Origin: Candidatus Thorarchaeota archaeon
GTDB taxonomy: Archaea > Asgardarchaeota > Thorarchaeia > Thorarchaeales > Thorarchaeaceae
NCBI GenBank assembly: GCA_016840245.1
Contig: JAEOST010000143.1
Coordinates: 1 to 10,395, forward strand
Reading direction: 5' to 3'
Length of the DNA stretch: 10,395 nucleotides
In this document: positions 1 through 6,364 of the stretch, piece by piece
How positions within the stretch are numbered: position 1 is the stretch's first letter
Layout: each line of letters starts with the position of its first letter
Notes under the pieces: model-generated
Told to the model about the DNA's origin: nothing
Database searches by the model: none
The model's input: the letters and a program-made list of their open reading frames with translations, nothing else
Translations under genes and position numbers: made by a program

Positions 1-1565
1 CTAACTGAATCATCTAATAATAGTAATTTTGGATCTTGAATGAGTGCACGAGCTATTGCAAGCCTTTGTCTCTGTCCTCCACTGAGGGTCATTCCTCGTT
101 CACCAATCATGGACTCATAGCCTTCAGGCATTTCAACAATGAATTCTTCAGCCTGTGCTCTTTGTGCAGCTTCGGCTACTTCCTCATCACTAGCGTCGGG
201 TCTTCCAAAGGCAATGTTATCCCTGACACTCAATCTAAAGAGGAAGATATCCTGTTCCACTAGACCTACAGCATCTCTGACATCATTTGTAGTAACATTC
301 TGAAGGTCAACGTCACCTATCTTGATGCTGCCTTCAGTTGGGTCATAGAATCTTAAGAGGAGCTTCAGAATTGTGGACTTACCTCCACCTGGTCCACCAA
401 TCAGGGCAACTCTGGAACCACCGGGAATGGTGAGGCTGAAATTCTTCAGTGCATAATGAGTAGTTTCACCATTATTTCCATTATAAGAGAAACTCACATT
501 GTCGAAGACTATATCACGAGTCCAATCGACTTCAAGAGGTTCATCAGGTTCTACCATGGGATCGTCCCAGTTTAGGATGTCCACAACTCGTTGGGCATTG
601 ACCCAGCCACCTCTTAACATCAAGAGCATCCAAGGAAACCCGAAGTTAAGAAATGTCAATGCTGTAAGCAGCCCAACAACCTGCACTAACGTACCACTTG
701 TAAAGATTGTAATAGCAGGATCTAACACTAGCAATCCACCATAGAAGAATGCGAGTGTAGTCATGGCTACTAAAACAAGAGCAGGAACATAGAAGGCCGC
801 TAAACGTCCCTCCTTGGTTACAATCTGCTCGTATTCAGTAGCAGTTGACACGAACTTTGATTTTTCTCTCTCTTCAGCACCAAACGCACGAACTACTTCA
901 ATCCCTGAAAATACACCCTGAGAGATTGAGGTAAGCTGCTCCATTGTCTCAGACCGTTTTCGTCGTACTGGCTCAACAGCACTTGCGTATCTGTATGCAA
1001 ATACAAAGTATATTGGCGACCCAATCACCATAATCAGTGTGAATATTGGAATAGTACCCATCCCTGGTTGAAAATCCATCATGATAAGAAACGTAGCAGA
1101 TATACAAAATGATGCAAGACCACCTACAATATTCCGAAGAGCTGGATTAAGAGACAGTCTGATCCAATTGATGTCTTGCATTGCTACAGAGAGCAATTTC
1201 TTACTATCAACCTCATCGTGGAAGGACATGCTATTCTCTTGAAGAATCTCAAAGAACTCCTGTCGAGCATTCCGTTCCCATCTAAGTGTCACAACCGCCC
1301 ATACATAACCCACAACGAAGTACATGACCATGTAGATCAATGTCAAAATGACTATGGTCCAAATCAAGCTCATGAACGTAGCTGTGATTGCACTGTATGT
1401 CTCAAGCTCATCTACTGCAAGGCCCAGAAAAATACTTGGGATTACTGTCAATAATGAAGAGAAAATAGTTAGAATCAATGCAAAAGTGATTGCACCTGGG
1501 TGCTTTAAGATTCCCTGAAGCATATACCTAGAAGGAGTTCGTTTTCGTCTATTGTCATTAGCCAT
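1..1565 (-). CDS. ABC exporter half-transporter (permease fused to ATPase), 3' end cut by window edge
   Basis: This is a type IV (MsbA-like) ABC exporter half, with the membrane domain fused to the ATPase. 521 residues are visible before the gene runs off the left edge. Residues 1-320 form the membrane domain, with hydrophobic spans near 25-50, 65-92, 146-163, 170-190, 257-280 and 288-316. The ATPase follows: a probable A-loop Tyr361, Walker A GGPGGGKST with K396, Q-loop Q438, signature LSGGQ with S495, and Walker B LLLLDD at 514-519. The position after the Walker B Asp is Asp519, not the catalytic Glu. That is the pattern of the degenerate half in heterodimeric exporters such as TM287/288, BmrCD and LmrCD, so a partner half is probably encoded to the left. 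The ATG start at 1565 lies 4 nt after the PadR stop and has a GGTGA ribosome site 8 nt upstream, inside the last PadR codons, so the two are co-transcribed and probably coupled. Membrane-located efflux is likely; the substrate cannot be read from sequence. Confidence 0.93.
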   Translation of the reverse strand, partial: MANDNRRKRTPSRYMLQGILKHPGAITFALILTIFSSLLTVIPSIFLGLAVDELETYSAITATFMSLIWTIVILTLIYMVMYFVVGYVWAVVTLRWERNARQEFFEILQENSMSFHDEVDSKKLLSVAMQDINWIRLSLNPALRNIVGGLASFCISATFLIMMDFQPGMGTIPIFTLIMVIGSPIYFVFAYRYASAVEPVRRKRSETMEQLTSISQGVFSGIEVVRAFGAEEREKSKFVSTATEYEQIVTKEGRLAAFYVPALVLVAMTTLAFFYGGLLVLDPAITIFTSGTLVQVVGLLTALTFLNFGFPWMLLMLRGGWVNAQRVVDILNWDDPMVEPDEPLEVDWTRDIVFDNVSFSYNGNNGETTHYALKNFSLTIPGGSRVALIGGPGGGKSTILKLLLRFYDPTEGSIKIGDVDLQNVTTNDVRDAVGLVEQDIFLFRLSVRDNIAFGRPDASDEEVAEAAQRAQAEEFIVEMPEGYESMIGERGMTLSGGQRQRLAIARALIQDPKLLLLDDSV

Positions 1566-1569
1566 CTGT

Positions 1570-2058
1570 CTATTCACCGGTCTTTGTCTTTAGTTGTTCA
1601 AGTTTGTCACAGATTTTTCCTAAACGGGATGCAACTTTCTTACGTTCAGTCTTGGATAGGGAGTCAATCGTTTCATCAAGAAATTCAACTGCGTGTCGAA
1701 TACCACTAAGATGAAAGTGAACGCGATCAGCAGGTGAGAGCAATTGAAGCCATAGAACCCTACTCAACCGAGTCTTGTGATCAAGTACTCCTTTTCGATG
1801 AGCAGTCATCTTGAAGTGTTCGCGACCAGCCTCAGTAATTCGGTACTTCTTGCTACGTCCCTTTTCGCTAGCAATTTCAAGTAATCCATCTTCCGTTAGT
1901 GATTCGAGAAGAGGATATATTGAACCCGGACTTGGCTTCCACCGTCCCTCACTACGGGTTTCTAGAATGTCCATTATCTCAGTACCAGTAAGTTCGTCGG
2001 ACCGTAAGAGACTTACAATCAAGAAACGTAGAAAACCTCTTGGAATTGAGTGAGGCAT
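1570..2058 (-). CDS. PadR-family transcriptional regulator
   Basis: A 162-residue PadR-type winged-helix regulator. Residues 7-80 carry the DNA-binding domain: GFLRFLIVSLL begins helix 1, ELTGTEIMD leads the next helices, and PSPGSIYPLLESL (42-54) is the family hallmark at the recognition helix, followed by a basic wing ending in KKYRITEAG (70-78). Residues 90-160 are helical and highly charged, as in the PadR dimerisation arm. The start is a choice. The frame is open up to a TTG at 2112 (180 residues), but the ATG at 2058 has a GAGG ribosome site 8 nt upstream, and the extra 18 residues are polar and unlike the family, so ATG is preferred. The gene heads an operon with the ABC exporter. By analogy with LmrR and LmrCD it probably represses its own operon and is released by an exported compound. 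The likely operator lies just upstream. Confidence 0.93.
   Translation of the reverse strand: MPHSIPRGFLRFLIVSLLRSDELTGTEIMDILETRSEGRWKPSPGSIYPLLESLTEDGLLEIASEKGRSKKYRITEAGREHFKMTAHRKGVLDHKTRLSRVLWLQLLSPADRVHFHLSGIRHAVEFLDETIDSLSKTERKKVASRLGKICDKLEQLKTKTGE
1574..1578 (-). promoter_or_regulatory. Shine-Dalgarno site GGTGA for the ABC exporter, inside the PadR 3' end
   Basis: GGTGA lies 8 nt upstream of the exporter ATG and overlaps the final PadR codons. The same motif at the same spacing precedes the arylsulfotransferase-like gene at 4778, which supports both start choices and a translationally coupled PadR-exporter pair. Confidence 0.65.
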
Positions 2059-2103
2059 TCTTGGTTCCTCGCAGTCATCTTGGTCATTTTGAGGCGTCGT
2101 TTT

Positions 2104-2126
2104 TATCACCAATATCGAATGTGATA
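2104..2126. promoter_or_regulatory. Perfect inverted repeat at the PadR promoter start region (possible operator)
   Basis: TATCAC (2104-2109) and GTGATA (2121-2126) form a perfect 6 bp inverted repeat with an 11 bp spacer. It begins about where a transcript from the minus-strand TATA box at 2148-2155 should start. Dyads of about this size are typical targets for dimeric winged-helix repressors such as PadR. Binding is inferred from position and symmetry only. Confidence 0.4.
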
Positions 2127-2151
2127 ATCGAATACGATATCGAATGCGATA
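2114..2151. repeat. Three near-identical 13 bp direct repeats, probable operator array
   Basis: Three copies of ATCGAATNNGATA occur head to tail: 2114-2126 (NN is GT), 2127-2139 (AC) and 2139-2151 (GC), the last sharing one base with the second. Copies 2 and 3 are each a small dyad (ATCG, 4 bp, CGAT). The array fills the space from the minus-strand TATA box to the expected start of the PadR transcript. A protein bound here should block promoter assembly, so this is the best candidate for the PadR autoregulatory site. It could also affect the divergent gene at 2262. Confidence 0.55.
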
Positions 2152-2155
2152 TAAA
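2148..2155 (-). promoter_or_regulatory. TATA-like box for the PadR-exporter operon
   Basis: Read on the minus strand this is TTTATATC, close to the archaeal box A consensus. Transcription would start about 25 bp downstream, near 2126, leaving a leader of about 65 nt before the ATG at 2058. On the plus strand the same bases read TATAAA (2150-2155) and could serve the divergent gene at 2262 with a leader of about 80 nt, so one A/T-rich core may act in both directions. Confidence 0.45.
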
Positions 2156-2261
2156 GATATTGATACCTGCGACTTGCATTTTCAGACCATGATGAGACAC
2201 AAAAAGGAACTTTGATAAGAGATGATTAGACGTTTCAGTAAAATCCGAGAGTGGAAGAGAA

Positions 2262-4109
2262 TTGGGCGAGAAAGCTAAAGTCAAAGAAACTGTCAGACTC
2301 TATTCAAAGGTGTGGCAATTACCCACTTTTAGAAAAATTATCTTGAACCTAGTACTCTGTGCAGTTGGGCTTTCAATAATTTTGGCATTCATGCGAAACA
2401 TCCCATTCTCTGTTGTAGGATACAGAGGTTCGCTCCTAACATATCTCGTCATCTATGTAACTTCTATGTTGATTGGAACCATTCTCATGTATGCAGTGGT
2501 AAGAAAGAAAGACTCACCACTTGACGCAAGAAGGACTGCAGGTTCAGCTCAGTTTGGTGTGATATTCTGGGTCGTCTTAGGCATAATTGGAGGACTACTT
2601 GATCTGGTCTTGGTGGCAGACTACTTTGAGATTCGATTTCTGCTCATTGGTCTTGGAGTAGCATATGTGTTCTTTGCATTTCTTCTTACCGGATTGAGTG
2701 ATCATCATCCTGTCCGGAACTTCATAGCAGCTATGATTCCAGCAATATTGTGGTTTGCCATCGTCGCGGGATTTACTGGTTCGACGTTCGCACCGATTGC
2801 CACTCTACCACTTTCAGGTTGGGTGAGTTTCATAATTATATTGGCAGTATATACTGCTGCTGTACACATCATATTCAGAGCTGTAAGCAAACCGTTTGAG
2901 AGAGACCTAGGTCTAAATGGACCAGAATTACTTCGTGCCTTTGGTTATGACTACTTGATGGACAACTCAGAACCATTTGAGAAATTAATAACACAGATTG
3001 CTGAGGTACAAGATATTCCAATGGACGTGATGGTTTTCAAGAATGACTCTGGTCTTGCAGCAGTCGGAGTGGTTCTCTACGTACACCCAGGTCCATTCAG
3101 GAATCTTGGTAGCAGTGGATTACCATCCATAATCATGAAGTATGTGACAGACAAGTACAGCGTTCCTGCATTCGTTATGCATGGTACATGTACACATCAC
3201 CAGAATCTCACGAATAAGATGGATTTCGACCCAGTGCTTAATGAGATCGACCGACTCATCGCCAACACCCAAGTCCATGACACCATGTCAGGTCCACATT
3301 GGATTGAAGAAAGTAAGTTCAAGGTATGGACAATTATTGCTGGTGATAGTGCGATGGCTGTATCAACTAGTGCACCAGAATTTACAGATGATATTGCACT
3401 TGAGGTCAGCCGAATCGCTGTAGAGAAAACAGTAGGTGATATACCAAATCTCTCACATCTAGCGACAGTTGATGCTCATAATTGCATAGACGATGATGCA
3501 GTTTCGGTCATGCCAGACGATGATGATGCAGCAGCATACATCCAAGCTATATACTCTGCTATTGGAAAGACCATTGATATGCCTAGAAGTGGGGTCTCTA
3601 TGGGGATTGGTCAACTCTTCCCAGATTTCATAACAGCGAAGGAAGGAATGGGTCCTGGTGGGATTACTGCACTTATTCTTGAGAGCTCTGGAAAGAGATC
3701 AGTTTTCATAACTATAGACGGCAACAATGTTGAGCCAGGATATAGAGAGAAGGTCATTGATAGGCTAATGAACGAGGGATTTGATGAGGCAGAGGTCCTA
3801 ACCTCCGATACCCATGTGGTCAACGCAATATCACTCTCAAGTAAGGGGTATCCACCAATTGGATGCTGTGAGCCAGAGAGAATGCTCAACGCAATTTCTG
3901 AGGTTGCTGATATTGCTACTCGTTCCATCAGTCCAGTTAGGGTAGGGTTTGGATTTGGAGAAGTCAAGGGATTGCGAACTTTTGGAGAGAAGGGATTTGA
4001 CACACTCACCCAAGACATTGCTGAGGCGGCGGGAATTGCTAAGAGGGTTGGATCAATAACAGCGGGGATTGCATTCCTGATCTCACTGATTGCAACATTC
4101 TTCTTCTGA
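2262..4109 (+). CDS. DUF2070 family membrane protein (COG3356-like)
   Basis: A 615-residue archaeal membrane protein of the DUF2070 family, full length for that family. The N-terminus has six hydrophobic spans (about 26-43, 57-79, 97-118, 125-143, 153-171, 186-207). A large soluble region (about 215-590) follows, then one last membrane span at 597-614 that ends the protein. The soluble part has a set of His/Asp/Asn-rich motifs: HPGPFRNLGSSG (H275), HGTCTHHQN (H307, H312, H313), DAHNCIDDD (D404, H406, D410-412) and SDTHVVN (D516, H518). Such a spread of His and Asp is what a metal-dependent hydrolase site looks like, but no activity is known to me for the family. The start is TTG with a weak purine-rich site upstream; no ATG is in frame before residue 43, which is already inside the first span, and an in-frame stop lies at 2223-2225. 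It heads a plus-strand run with ubiX (63 nt gap) and the arylsulfotransferase-like gene. Family assignment is firm, function unknown. Confidence 0.88.
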   Translation: MGEKAKVKETVRLYSKVWQLPTFRKIILNLVLCAVGLSIILAFMRNIPFSVVGYRGSLLTYLVIYVTSMLIGTILMYAVVRKKDSPLDARRTAGSAQFGVIFWVVLGIIGGLLDLVLVADYFEIRFLLIGLGVAYVFFAFLLTGLSDHHPVRNFIAAMIPAILWFAIVAGFTGSTFAPIATLPLSGWVSFIIILAVYTAAVHIIFRAVSKPFERDLGLNGPELLRAFGYDYLMDNSEPFEKLITQIAEVQDIPMDVMVFKNDSGLAAVGVVLYVHPGPFRNLGSSGLPSIIMKYVTDKYSVPAFVMHGTCTHHQNLTNKMDFDPVLNEIDRLIANTQVHDTMSGPHWIEESKFKVWTIIAGDSAMAVSTSAPEFTDDIALEVSRIAVEKTVGDIPNLSHLATVDAHNCIDDDAVSVMPDDDDAAAYIQAIYSAIGKTIDMPRSGVSMGIGQLFPDFITAKEGMGPGGITALILESSGKRSVFITIDGNNVEPGYREKVIDRLMNEGFDEAEVLTSDTHVVNAISLSSKGYPPIGCCEPERMLNAISEVADIATRSISPVRVGFGFGEVKGLRTFGEKGFDTLTQDIAEAAGIAKRVGSITAGIAFLISLIATFFF

Positions 4110-4156
4110 TTATCCCACTTCGAATGAGTTATCTGTGACCATACAAGTAACAGATG

Positions 4157-4162
4157 AAGGAG
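4157..4162 (+). promoter_or_regulatory. Shine-Dalgarno site AAGGAG for ubiX
   Basis: AAGGAG lies 10 nt upstream of the ATG at 4173 in the 63 nt gap after the DUF2070 gene. It supports the ATG start, which also begins the conserved flavin-binding strand directly. Confidence 0.55.
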
Positions 4163-4172
4163 TCAGGCCAAG

Positions 4173-4745
4173 ATGGGAAAGAGAATACTTCTCTGTATAA
4201 CAGGAGCCAGTGGTGCAATTTACGGAGTCAAACTTCTGCGTGCACTAAAAAAGCTCGGTCATGAAGTTCATCTTATAGTAAGTGAGTGGGGGGCAAAGAC
4301 TCTGGTTCATGAAACAGGCCTCTCTCAAGATGATATCGTAAAAGAGGTGGATTTTGTCTATGACGAACGAGACCTCGCAGCTGGACCTGCCAGTGGTAGT
4401 TTTCATCTCGATGCAATGGTCATAGTACCATGTACAATGAAGACACTTGCAGGAATCGCTCATGGGTACTCTGACAATCTCATCATCAGAGCTGCAGATT
4501 GTAGTTTGAAAGAGAGAAGAAGACTCCTACTAGTACCTCGAGAGACCCCTCTCAACCTGATTCACATCCGAAACATGGATATCGTGACACAGGCGGGGGC
4601 AGTAGTTCTTCCAGCAACACCAGCTTTCTGGCACAAACCAGAAACAATTGATGACTTACTAGACTCCCTTGTGGATAGGATGCTTACACACTTGAAAGTC
4701 CTTGATGACACACAGATTGAGTGGACTGGAAAATTGGAAGAATAG
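4173..4745 (+). CDS. ubiX: Flavin prenyltransferase UbiX
   Basis: UbiX joins a dimethylallyl group to FMN, making the prenylated FMN cofactor used by UbiD-family decarboxylases. At 190 residues it has the normal length and all the main motifs: ITGASGAIYG (9-18) for FMN binding, SGS (74-76), VPCTMKTLAGIAHGYSDNL (85-103), R106, CSLKERRRLLLVPRETPLN (110-128, with R123-E124 in the phosphate/catalytic region) and PATPAFWHKP (147-156). In that last motif the family usually has PAFYH; here Trp153 stands where Tyr is expected. No ubiD gene is in the window, so the enzyme serves partners encoded elsewhere. In many archaea one partner is anhydromevalonate phosphate decarboxylase of the modified mevalonate pathway; other UbiD enzymes decarboxylate aromatic acids. 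The protein is cytoplasmic. Identification is secure; the pathway served is inferred. Confidence 0.95.
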   Translation: MGKRILLCITGASGAIYGVKLLRALKKLGHEVHLIVSEWGAKTLVHETGLSQDDIVKEVDFVYDERDLAAGPASGSFHLDAMVIVPCTMKTLAGIAHGYSDNLIIRAADCSLKERRRLLLVPRETPLNLIHIRNMDIVTQAGAVVLPATPAFWHKPETIDDLLDSLVDRMLTHLKVLDDTQIEWTGKLEE

Positions 4746-4764
4746 AATCAAATCATGAAAAGTT

Positions 4765-4769
4765 GGTGA
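4765..4769 (+). promoter_or_regulatory. Shine-Dalgarno site GGTGA that fixes the start of the arylsulfotransferase-like gene
   Basis: GGTGA lies 8 nt before the ATG at 4778. The reading frame is also open further upstream, to a GTG at 4721 inside ubiX, but translation from there would put 19 charged residues ahead of a normal signal peptide, so the ATG is preferred. Confidence 0.6.
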
Positions 4770-4777
4770 CCAATGAA

Positions 4778-6364
4778 ATGTTCCCTCGTACTCATTTGGT
4801 CTTGATGATTTCTTTGCTTCTATGTCTCAGTGTTGGACCTGACAATGTTTCTACTACGTCTATACCCCTCAATGAGAGGAATAACTATCAGAATCAAATG
4901 AACTCAGAATGGGACTTGACCGTCTATATGAGTGGGGCGGAAGTCAACATCGACAAAACGGATAACGCATTCGAGGGTTACAATCTCTTTGTGCTACTAA
5001 AAACAGACACCACAACGTTTGACCGTAATTTCTCAATGTTGATTGTAGATATGGAAGGTCAGGTTGTTCATGAAGAATATCTTGGAGTGGATCATTGGGT
5101 CTCAGATTCTCCTGCCAAGTTCATTGATCCGAGAACGATACTACTTAGAGATCAGGGAGGATTATCGCTCTTCAATCTCGAAGATGGTACAAAGTCGTAT
5201 CTCCCCTTTGAAAGTCACCATGAGCTGGAGTATAATCCCCTTAATGACAGCTTTTTCACTCTTCAATTCGACGAAGTGACAGTGAATGATACTCAGTACC
5301 TGCATGACCAGTTAGTAGAATACAACCGTCAAGGGGAGATTATCTGGTCACTCAATACTACCTCTCTTTACCCCAGCAACCAAGGTTGTCCGTTTAATGA
5401 CACTCTCTCTGGAGTTGTAGACATTTCACATACGAACACAGTCTATTACGATGCAGAAGATGATGTGATATATCTGAATTTACGTAATGTCAATACATTT
5501 TGGAAGATCAATCATAGTAGCGGTGAAGTAATTTGGAGCCTTGGAGAGTATGGCGACTTTACTCTGTACAACCAAGAGGGTCGCCAAATGAACAATCTCT
5601 TCTACCATGCACATGCGGTTGAACCAGTTGATGAGAACACATTCATTCTTTTTGACAACGATTACCACAACCAGACTAACGAATGGAGCGAAGCATCAAG
5701 GATAGTTGAGATAACTATCGATGAGGAAAGGATGATAGCAAATACCACTTGGTCTTGGACATCTGACCATGACTACTACTCGTTTCTTTGGGGAGATGCA
5801 GACCGGTTGCCGAATGGAAACAGACTAGGTGTCTTTGGGTTCATCTCTAGGGCCGACTCACCATATGGTGCAAGACTAGTAGAGGTAAATGAGGACAAGG
5901 AAATCGATTGGGAAATGGCCTTTCTTAACAATGAGGAATATATGTATGGAGTCTACAGGATTGAACGGTTCCATTATTCTCCAATCATTCAACCAGTTGA
6001 AACTGCAGAGAGTAACACACTCGAATGGCAAGCATGGTACAACTATCGTCCAAAGAGAGATGTAGATGGTTCCTACGAGTTCTATATTGGCGACAACCTA
6101 ATTGAAAATGGTACGATAACTTATGACAGATTTTGGCGACCAAGTAATCTTTCATTTACACTACCAAATCTGTCCCCTGGAGATCATAGTGCAACTCTGG
6201 TTATTGACGATGGTTATGGTCATTCTATCATGCATTCGGTACCAGTTTATATCACAGAACCTAATCCAGTACTCCCAATCATCATTCTTACAACTTCTAC
6301 AATTGGACTACTGGCATTGGTCATCTTGGTAAGGTATCGACTCACTGCAGGTACAGAGCAATAG
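4778..6364 (+). CDS. Secreted, membrane-anchored arylsulfotransferase-family (ASST) beta-propeller protein
   Basis: A 528-residue extracytoplasmic protein resembling the ASST family, whose known members move sulfate between phenolic compounds without PAPS. It has an N-terminal signal peptide (hydrophobic core about residues 6-18) and a propeller region (about 60-400) with family motifs: DISHTNTVYYD (H218, N220), LNLRNVNTFWKI (R236), SGEVIWSLG, YHAHAVEP (H277, H279), FDND (292-295), SR (307-308) and RLPNGN (343-348). A beta-rich, Ig-like segment follows at about 410-492. One membrane span at 498-520 ends in a short basic tail, so most of the protein is outside the cell. About a dozen N-x-S/T sites fit a glycosylated archaeal surface protein. 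The gene begins 32 nt after ubiX and its last 23 bp overlap the convergent zinc-ribbon gene. Sulfotransferase activity is not proven: many family-like propellers are uncharacterised, and the catalytic His cannot be assigned without alignment. Confidence 0.8.
   Translation: MFPRTHLVLMISLLLCLSVGPDNVSTTSIPLNERNNYQNQMNSEWDLTVYMSGAEVNIDKTDNAFEGYNLFVLLKTDTTTFDRNFSMLIVDMEGQVVHEEYLGVDHWVSDSPAKFIDPRTILLRDQGGLSLFNLEDGTKSYLPFESHHELEYNPLNDSFFTLQFDEVTVNDTQYLHDQLVEYNRQGEIIWSLNTTSLYPSNQGCPFNDTLSGVVDISHTNTVYYDAEDDVIYLNLRNVNTFWKINHSSGEVIWSLGEYGDFTLYNQEGRQMNNLFYHAHAVEPVDENTFILFDNDYHNQTNEWSEASRIVEITIDEERMIANTTWSWTSDHDYYSFLWGDADRLPNGNRLGVFGFISRADSPYGARLVEVNEDKEIDWEMAFLNNEEYMYGVYRIERFHYSPIIQPVETAESNTLEWQAWYNYRPKRDVDGSYEFYIGDNLIENGTITYDRFWRPSNLSFTLPNLSPGDHSATLVIDDGYGHSIMHSVPVYITEPNPVLPIIILTTSTIGLLALVILVRYRLTAGTEQ

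Noticed and set aside
1811..2053. 80-codon plus-strand open frame opposite the padR gene
   Set aside because: It is antisense to the winged-helix coding region; the PadR hallmark PSPGSIYPLL is on the other strand.
2059..2112. N-terminal extension of PadR from a TTG start at 2112
   Set aside because: The ATG at 2058 has a GAGG ribosome site at good spacing, and the extension is polar and unlike PadR proteins. It is not excluded if the transcript starts near 2126.
2084..2284. 66-codon minus-strand open frame across the divergent promoter region
   Set aside because: It overlaps the operator repeats and the start of the DUF2070 gene, has no ribosome site that I can see and no recognisable protein features.
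3611..4018. 135-codon minus-strand open frame inside the DUF2070 gene
   Set aside because: It is fully antisense to strongly conserved DUF2070 coding sequence, resembles no family, and has low-complexity Ser/Pro-rich content typical of a shadow frame.
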